A stretch of DNA of 64,000 nt, taken from NCBI GenBank assembly GCA_013388425.1, contig JACADV010000023.1, forward strand, positions 1 through 64,000, given 5' to 3'. The stretch comes from Thermoanaerobaculaceae bacterium (GTDB lineage: Bacteria > Acidobacteriota > Thermoanaerobaculia > Thermoanaerobaculales > Thermoanaerobaculaceae). Positions 59,312 to 64,000 of this stretch are shown here, piece by piece. Below the pieces are notes generated by a model. It worked only from the letters and a program-made list of their open reading frames with translations, searched no databases and was not told where the DNA came from. Position 1 is the first letter of the stretch; each line of letters starts with the position of its first letter. Position numbers and translations under genes: made by a program.

Positions 59312-60173
59312 CTGCCACCTCGGCGAGGAACCGGTCCAGGAGCACAGCCGCCGCCACCCGCCGGTACCAGGCTGGGGCACGCACATCGTCGATGGGGGCC
59401 AACTCCTCCTGGAGGGCAGCGATGGCGTCCCGGCGCACGGGGCCGGTGAGGCGCCGCCCTGCCAGGACCGCCTCGGCTCGACGGGCGCGCCGGGGGGTTG
59501 GCGCCACCGCCCCCACGGCCAGCGCCACCTCGCCCACACTCCCGTCGCCTGCCACGACGAGGCGAGCGGCGAGGCTCACCACCGAGATGATCTGCTCCCG
59601 GCGCGGCCCCACCTTGGTGAAGCGCTCGTAGAGGGTGGCGTGGGCAGGCACCGTGCGCGGGGGGAGGGTGACCGAGAGGATGATTTCCTCTGGCGTCCGG
59701 ACGCTGCGCCCAGGGCCGAGGAAGAACTCCGCCAGGGGCACCAGGCGGGTGCCGCGAGACGAGAGCAGGCGTAGCTGCGCGTTGGCGATCAGCAGGGGCG
59801 GGGCGGTGTCGGCGGCCGGCGAGGCGTTGGCCAGGTTGCCGCCCAGGGTGGCGCGGCACTGGATCGGCCAGGCGCCCACCTGCGAGGCCGCCTGCGCCAG
59901 GGCGGGCCAGCCGGCGCGGATGCGGCCATCAGCAGCAATGGCGTCCATGGTGGTGGCGGCGCCAATCACCAACCCCTCCGCGCCCTCCGCGATCCCCTCG
60001 AGCCCCACCCCCCCAAGATCCACCAGCGTTTCGGCGGACACCTTGCCGCTGCGGAGTTGCACGACGAGATCGGTACCACCCGCCACGGGCAGCGCGCCAG
60101 GGTAGCGGGCGAGCAGTTCGACCGCCTCCTCCGGATCCCTGGGGCGCAGCAGCCGGCGGATGGGCAGGTCCAT
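59304..60173 (-). CDS. Molybdenum hydroxylase FAD subunit
   Basis: A 289-residue FAD-binding protein of the CoxM/XdhB family: VAGGTDLVVQLRSGK (FAD pyrophosphate contact), IGAATTMDAI, RATLGGNLANASPAADTAPP and a C-terminal CO_deh_flav_C-like domain. It passes electrons from the Fe-S clusters to NAD+ or another acceptor. E. coli's YgfM holds this role in the ygf cluster. It is the first gene of the operon 60173-55569; its start at 60173 is 51 bp downstream of a palindrome and -10 element. Confidence 0.92.
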   Translation of the reverse strand: MDLPIRRLLRPRDPEEAVELLARYPGALPVAGGTDLVVQLRSGKVSAETLVDLGGVGLEGIAEGAEGLVIGAATTMDAIAADGRIRAGWPALAQAASQVGAWPIQCRATLGGNLANASPAADTAPPLLIANAQLRLLSSRGTRLVPLAEFFLGPGRSVRTPEEIILSVTLPPRTVPAHATLYERFTKVGPRREQIISVVSLAARLVVAGDGSVGEVALAVGAVAPTPRRARRAEAVLAGRRLTGPVRRDAIAALQEELAPIDDVRAPAWYRRVAAAVLLDRFLAEVAGG

Positions 60174-60223
60174 ACACCCCTTTCGGCGTTGGCCGCACCG
60201 CAGCCTTCACCGCCGGCGACCAA

Positions 60224-60244
60224 CCGCCACCTGGCGGCACTATA
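60224..60244 (-). promoter_or_regulatory. Promoter -10 and palindromic operator of the hydroxylase operon
   Basis: On the minus strand a TATAGT (60244-60239) is followed immediately by the perfect palindrome CCGCCA-GG-TGGCGG (60237-60224), which would cover the transcript start. This is a typical place for a repressor operator. No good -35 is seen. The regulator is not in the window. Confidence 0.4.
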
Positions 60245-60272
60245 GCATTGCAGGGCGTCCCTGCCGTGTGCG

Positions 60273-61442
60273 TCAGTTGCGGCTCGCAGCGATCCTTCTC
60301 AGGGCCGTGACGGCGTGGTCGATGTCCGCCGTGGTGTTGAACGGTCCGATGGACAGCCGCACGGTCCCGCGCGGACTCGTGCCCAGGTGCTCGTGGATCA
60401 AGGGGGCACACTGCAGGCCGGTGCGCGTGAGGATGTTGTAGTCCACGTCCAGCATCGTACCCACGTCGGAAGGATCGTAGCCCGCCACGGTGAGGGAGCA
60501 GACCGCCACCCGCCGCTCGAAACGGGTCGTGCCGTGGATGGTGATCCCGCGCACCCCTCGGATCCCCTCCTGGAGCCGTTCCAGGAGGGCCAGCTCGTGG
60601 GCCAGGATTGCCTCTCGGCCGCGGGACTCGATGAAGTCCAGACCTGCCGCCAAGCCGGCAATACCCAGCAGGTTCAAGGTGCCAGCTTCCAGCCGGTACG
60701 GGTACTCCTCCAGGTGGTAGGGGTACGCCGAGCGAACGCCGGTGCCCCCGAAGACCGTGGCGGTGATCTCTGCATCATCCGCCACGCACAGCCCGCCCGT
60801 GCCGGTGGGGCCAAACAACCCCTTGTGGCCGGTGAAGGCCAGGAAGCTGATCCCCCACGCCGCCATGTCGATGGGCAGGACCCCGGCGGTCTGGGCCGCG
60901 TCCACGGCAAAGGGCACCCCCGCCTCCCGGCACACGGAGCCAATGGCTGGGAGGTCCTGCACCACGCCGATGACGTTGGAGGCGTGGTTGACCACCACGA
61001 GCCGGGTCCTGGGGGTGATGGCACGGCGGATGGCCTCCGGGTCCACGTACCCCTCGCCGTCTGGTTTCACGAAGGTGGCGGTCACCCCGCGACGGCCCAT
61101 GTGGTTGACGGGGCGGATGACGGAGTTGTGCTCGGTGGCGGTGGTGACCACGTGGTCGCCAGCCTGGAGCGTCCCCTGGATCACGAGGTTCAGCGCGTGG
61201 GTGGCGTTGGCCGTGAAGACGAGGCGGTTGGGGTCCTTCCGTGCGCCCCGCTGCACCAGGCTGGGGTTGAACAGGTCGGACAGGCGCCTGCGCGTGGAGT
61301 GGATCATCTCCTCGGCCTTGAGGGCCATGTCGCAGCCGGTTCGCCCCGGGTTCACGCCGTAGTGGCGGTAGAAGGAGTTCATGGATTCGTGCACCGAGTC
61401 GGGCTTGGGAAAGGTGGTGGCTGCGTTGTCCAGGTAGACCAT
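60273..61442 (-). CDS. Class V aminotransferase / cysteine desulfurase-like (EF2568 type)
   Basis: A 389-residue PLP enzyme: VYLDNAATTFPKPD at the start, TATEHNSVIRP, VDAAQTAGVLPIDM, the PLP-Lys in FTGHKGLFGPTGTGGL and a late Cys in TGLQCAPLIHEHLGT. That Cys loop is the sulfur/selenium acceptor site of desulfurases. The opening and Cys loop fit the TIGR01977 family, named for Enterococcus EF2568, which occurs in selenium-dependent molybdenum hydroxylase loci and is thought to mobilise S or Se for the labile cofactor. ATG 61442; an in-frame GTG at 61451 is an alternative. Its 3' end lies 100 bp from the hydroxylase operon start. Confidence 0.85.
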   Translation of the reverse strand: MVYLDNAATTFPKPDSVHESMNSFYRHYGVNPGRTGCDMALKAEEMIHSTRRRLSDLFNPSLVQRGARKDPNRLVFTANATHALNLVIQGTLQAGDHVVTTATEHNSVIRPVNHMGRRGVTATFVKPDGEGYVDPEAIRRAITPRTRLVVVNHASNVIGVVQDLPAIGSVCREAGVPFAVDAAQTAGVLPIDMAAWGISFLAFTGHKGLFGPTGTGGLCVADDAEITATVFGGTGVRSAYPYHLEEYPYRLEAGTLNLLGIAGLAAGLDFIESRGREAILAHELALLERLQEGIRGVRGITIHGTTRFERRVAVCSLTVAGYDPSDVGTMLDVDYNILTRTGLQCAPLIHEHLGTSPRGTVRLSIGPFNTTADIDHAVTALRRIAASRN

Positions 61443-61571
61443 GCGCTCCACGGAGACCTCCGCACCCGCCGGGAAGACCGGCAGGATGCCGGGCGCTGCG
61501 GTTGTGAAGTCTAGCACGAGCCTGCGGGACCCTAGGGTGGAAGGCTGCGGCACGGCAGCGGCAGCCGAGAT

Positions 61572-61600
61572 TTGGCGATGGACCCAAAGCCACCTACAAT
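61572..61600 (+). promoter_or_regulatory. Sigma-70-type promoter of the secreted PKD protein gene
   Basis: TTGGCG (61572-61577), 17-bp spacer, TACAAT (61595-61600), 38 bp before the ATG at 61638, with AGGAGGT between. Both hexamers are close to consensus. Confidence 0.5.
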
Positions 61601-61637
61601 CGGCGAGGGTAGGGAGGGGCGGAACAGGAGGTGAGGC

Positions 61638-62708
61638 ATGCGAGGCATGGCACGTTGGAGTTTGGTTCTGGGGTGCGCCCTGCTGCTGGGGGCGGGGACG
61701 GCCCGCGCCACGGCAGCAGCAGGGCTCACGATCACTCCCTCCAAGGCAACGGCCCTCGCGGGTGAGGTCATCGTCTTCACCTTCCGACCCGCGGTGTTCA
61801 ACCCTGGGGACTGGGTGACGTTCGATTTTGGCGATCGCACCACGGCCTCGGTGACGCACAGCAGTTACTGCGATCTCTTTGGCGGCTGCAGCGAGGTGGA
61901 GCACGCCTACGCCGCAGCTGGCACCTACCAGGTGAAGGGCCAGGGCAAGATCTCCGGGGCCGACGTCTCCGGAGAGGTAACCGTGACCATCAACGAGTTG
62001 CCCACGGAAAACCACCTCTACATTGCCACCGCCGCCCACCTCCAGGGGTACCAGGGGACGCAGTGGCGGACCGACGTGGAGGTGCACAACACCGGCCTGG
62101 ACAGCGCCGAATTTGCCATCCAGCTGTTGGCGCGCAACGAGGACAACTCCGAGCCGACCACCGTCACGCTCACCCTCGCTGCCCGCCGCACGGCCCGCTA
62201 CAACGACATCCTGGCAAGCCTCTTCTCCTTCACCGGCGCGGCTGCCCTGCGCATCATCCCCATCAGCGGTTCGCTCATCGCTGCCTCTCGCACGTACAAC
62301 CAGACCAGCCACGGGACCTACGGGCAGTACGTGCCGGCCGTGCAGCGGGCGCTGGCTATCCACGCGGGCTCCCACGCTCGCCTCATCCAGCTCGCCCACG
62401 ACCCCACCCTCGCGAGCGGCTACCGCACCAACCTGGGCCTGGTCAACGCCAGCCCAGCCACCATCACGATTGACGCCCTCTTCTACACCAGCACCGGCTT
62501 CCTCATGGGTGCCAAAACGTACGAATTGAAACCCTTCGAGTTCCGGCAGATCGACAGGGTCTTCGAAGAGGTGACGTCAAGCGCCGTGGAGGATGGCTAC
62601 ATCTCCCTCTCCACTACCACTTCGGGAGCGCGGTTCTTCGCCTACGCGTCGGTGGTGGACAACCTGACCGGCGATCCCGTGTTCCTGCCGGCGCAGGTCA
62701 TCGACTAG
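61638..62708 (+). CDS. Secreted PKD-domain protein
   Basis: A 356-residue protein with a signal peptide (WSLVLGCALLLGAGTARATA). A PKD-like Ig fold follows (about 30-118): WVTFDFGDRTTASVTHSSYC and VEHAYAAAGTYQVKGQG are the typical D-F-G-D and H-x-Y-x-x-x-G-x-Y motifs. Residues 125-356 form a beta-rich domain with two similar parts (WRTDVEVHNTGLDSAEFAIQL and YRTNLGLVNASPATITIDALF), found in many secreted acidobacterial-type proteins. There is no catalytic motif, so binding or adhesion is likely. Its end overlaps the convergent molybdenum-carrier gene by 11 bp. Confidence 0.8.
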   Translation: MRGMARWSLVLGCALLLGAGTARATAAAGLTITPSKATALAGEVIVFTFRPAVFNPGDWVTFDFGDRTTASVTHSSYCDLFGGCSEVEHAYAAAGTYQVKGQGKISGADVSGEVTVTINELPTENHLYIATAAHLQGYQGTQWRTDVEVHNTGLDSAEFAIQLLARNEDNSEPTTVTLTLAARRTARYNDILASLFSFTGAAALRIIPISGSLIAASRTYNQTSHGTYGQYVPAVQRALAIHAGSHARLIQLAHDPTLASGYRTNLGLVNASPATITIDALFYTSTGFLMGAKTYELKPFEFRQIDRVFEEVTSSAVEDGYISLSTTTSGARFFAYASVVDNLTGDPVFLPAQVID

Positions 62709-63198
62709 CTGCGCCAGCGGCCTGTGCCGGCTCCGCCTCCAGGAGCGCCAGGAGGAAGGCAAGAGCCTGCGCGCCAATACCGGGGTGTTGCGACTCGCGC
62801 GGCCCGGCTACGTTCAGGCGCTGGACCGCAAGCGCCGCAAGGGTGTGGCGGAGGGATGCGGCGGCGGCCAGATCGGCAGGATCCGCCACGAGACAGGGGC
62901 GTGCCAGGGAGCGGGCCATGCGCACGGTGAGCGCGGTGCCACCCCGGGGGGGACCGCTGCACAGCACCAGGGTGGCGTCGCTGTCCCGGACGTTCCACGC
63001 CGTCCGTTGCGCGTACCGAGAGGAGGGGGTCTCGGAAAGCTGGTACTGGGCTGGGATCGTCCCGTCCTCCGCCCGTCGCCCCCGCGGGCACCAACCCCCG
63101 TGCGGAATCCCCAGGTGCAGGGCCACGTCCAGGGCGGCACGATCCACGCCGGTCTGGCCGCCCGAAACGATCCGACTCGGCCGCCACGAGGAGCTCAC
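62698..63198 (-). CDS. Putative molybdenum carrier protein
   Basis: A 166-residue Rossmann-type protein: RIVSGGQTGVDRAALDVALH, GIPHGGWCPRGRRAEDGTIP, LSETPSSRYAQRTAWNVRDS and DATLVLCSGPPRGGTALTV. These are the signatures of the 'putative molybdenum carrier' family (PF12694, MoCP-like; molybdate storage or molybdenum-cofactor binding). GTG 63198 follows the stop of the exchanger gene by 2 bp. Its presence 1.3 kb from the aminotransferase and molybdenum hydroxylases is suggestive, but it shares an operon with the Ca2+/H+ exchanger instead. Confidence 0.8.
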   Translation of the reverse strand: MSSSWRPSRIVSGGQTGVDRAALDVALHLGIPHGGWCPRGRRAEDGTIPAQYQLSETPSSRYAQRTAWNVRDSDATLVLCSGPPRGGTALTVRMARSLARPCLVADPADLAAAASLRHTLAALAVQRLNVAGPRESQHPGIGAQALAFLLALLEAEPAQAAGAASR

Positions 63199-63200
63199 GG

Positions 63201-64000
63201 TTAGAAGGGCCGCAGCGCCTCGCCCGGCGGCAGGAGCGCCAGGCACACCGCAAGGATGACGTACAGGGCCAGCAGTTGCACGCCTTCGAGCCAGTTGCTC
63301 TCGCCGTTCAATATGACCAGACCCGCCAGCGCCACGGCCATGGCCACAGCCATCACCTCGACGGCGGAAAACACCAGGGTCATGGGGTGGCCGAGCGGCA
63401 GCGAGAGGAGCACGAGCACAGGTGTGACGAAGAGGGCCACCTGCAGCGACGAGGCCAGGCATACGGAGATGGCTGCGTCCATCTGCTCGCGCCACGCGAG
63501 AAAGACGGCCGCAGCGTGTTCCGCCGCGTTACCGAGCATGGCGACCACCACCACGCCCAAGAACACCGGCCCCAGGGAGAGGGCGTGCGCCGTCTCTTCC
63601 ACGCTCCCCACCAGCACCTCCGAAGCTGCCGCGGTGGCCCCACCGGCGAAAAGGAGCACCACCACCGCCCGGCGGGTGCTCCAGGTGAGGGTTCGCCCCC
63701 CCTCGCCGGCACCCACCAGGTGGCGGTGGGTTCGGAGGGAAAAGAGCAGCGCTGCCGCGTACACCGCCAGCAGCACCACCGCCACCCCCAGCGACAGCGG
63801 CCAGGCCAGCTCTTCGCGATGCGCCAGGCTCGCCAGGTGGAAGAACACAGCCGGCAGCAAGAGAGCAAACACGGCCAGCGCCAGCGAGCCCAACTGGCTT
63901 TCCGCCGCCAGGGCGGAGAAGCGCTGCACGGGGCGGCGGAGGCCACCCGCCAACAGCGCGGCCCCCAGCACCAACAGCAGGTTGGCAATAATCGAGCCGG
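63201..64000 (-). CDS. Ca2+/H+ (CaCA-family) exchanger, partial
   Basis: The frame is open through the window edge at 64000 (reading GSIIANLLLVLGAALLAGG there), so the N-terminus is missing; 266 residues are present. Eight or so hydrophobic helices remain. The second alpha repeat is clear: VVVVAMLGNAAEHAAAVFL (GN-x-x-E-H) followed by SSLQVALFVTPVLVL. The C-half matches VCX1/ChaA-like CAX proteins, which exchange calcium for protons across the membrane. It is followed at 2 bp by the molybdenum-carrier gene. The frame has no sign of damage. Confidence 0.88.
   Translation of the reverse strand, partial: GSIIANLLLVLGAALLAGGLRRPVQRFSALAAESQLGSLALAVFALLLPAVFFHLASLAHREELAWPLSLGVAVVLLAVYAAALLFSLRTHRHLVGAGEGGRTLTWSTRRAVVVLLFAGGATAAASEVLVGSVEETAHALSLGPVFLGVVVVAMLGNAAEHAAAVFLAWREQMDAAISVCLASSLQVALFVTPVLVLLSLPLGHPMTLVFSAVEVMAVAMAVALAGLVILNGESNWLEGVQLLALYVILAVCLALLPPGEALRPF

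Noticed and set aside
56485-60173. CO dehydrogenase (coxMSL) identity for the three-subunit hydroxylase
   Set aside because: The large subunit lacks the AYRCSFR active-site loop and instead has the Arg-Gly-Phe-Gly loop (GAFRGFG) of purine hydroxylases.
1-64000. tRNA, rRNA or CRISPR sequences
   Set aside because: GGTTCGAA-like T-loop strings (for example near 17350 and 30067) lie inside coding genes without acceptor stems, and no regularly spaced repeats of CRISPR size were seen.

Overview
The window is a high-GC bacterial chromosome segment with dense, overlapping operons and no rRNA, tRNA, CRISPR array or intact mobile element that I can see. A Ser/Thr kinase with a C-terminal beta-propeller-like half, a membrane-anchored pseudokinase, several FHA proteins, a sigma-54 activator, many outer-membrane barrels and a fused xanthine dehydrogenase together suggest an Acidobacteriota-like, probably anaerobic or facultative organism (for example Thermoanaerobaculia). 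This is inference from gene content, not a phylogenetic placement.

Layout. 1-9.3 kb (minus strand): a class II lanthipeptide locus. From 9348 downwards it runs: sigma-54 activator, a frameshifted HAD/kinase-like gene, a lone sigma-54 (-24/-12) promoter with tandem upstream repeats, a precursor peptide with a nitrile-hydratase-like leader, a hairpin terminator, LanM synthetase (Cys-Cys-Gly cyclase type), a tandem GNAT protein and two TolC-like proteins, the last running off the window. 9.4-14.8 kb: signalling genes (cNMP-FHA, STAS, barrel, pseudokinase, FHA). 14.8-17 kb: a chorismate mutase/prephenate dehydratase/ACT/DAHP synthase fusion, preceded by a short Phe-containing leader ORF and a strong hairpin-T-tract that look like an attenuator. 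17-31 kb: housekeeping and envelope genes (APH-AAA kinase, a VKOR-OmpA-TlpA thiol-redox operon, Ser/Thr kinase, diguanylate cyclase, nitrilase-type hydrolase, GDPD, FabL, EF-P, Omp85). 31-45 kb: DinB, M28 peptidase, Hpt, a fused xanthine dehydrogenase, a second diguanylate cyclase flanked by decayed DNA, a CocE-type hydrolase, a saccharopine-dehydrogenase-like gene, two membrane proteins and a soluble transhydrogenase.

45-61.4 kb: a purine/urate-degradation-type cluster resembling the yge/ygf region of E. coli and the urate clusters of gut anaerobes. It holds a hydantoinase-like amidohydrolase, SsnA, a dihydropyrimidine-dehydrogenase-like flavoprotein, a PLP enzyme, YgeY, a YgeW-type carbamoyltransferase, a threonine-synthase-like enzyme, a three-subunit purine-type molybdenum hydroxylase and a class V aminotransferase of the type seen in selenium-dependent molybdenum hydroxylase loci. 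A putative molybdenum-carrier gene follows at 62.7 kb. With the fused xanthine dehydrogenase at 33.5 kb and Hpt beside it, the window could encode hydroxylation, reductive ring opening and deamination of purines to usable carbon and ammonia. The window ends inside a Ca2+/H+ exchanger gene.

The two systems most worth a closer look are the sigma-54-controlled lanthipeptide locus and the variant purine cluster, whose reductase lacks the usual dihydropyrimidine dehydrogenase catalytic Cys and whose PLP enzymes do not look like canonical diaminopropionate ammonia-lyase.
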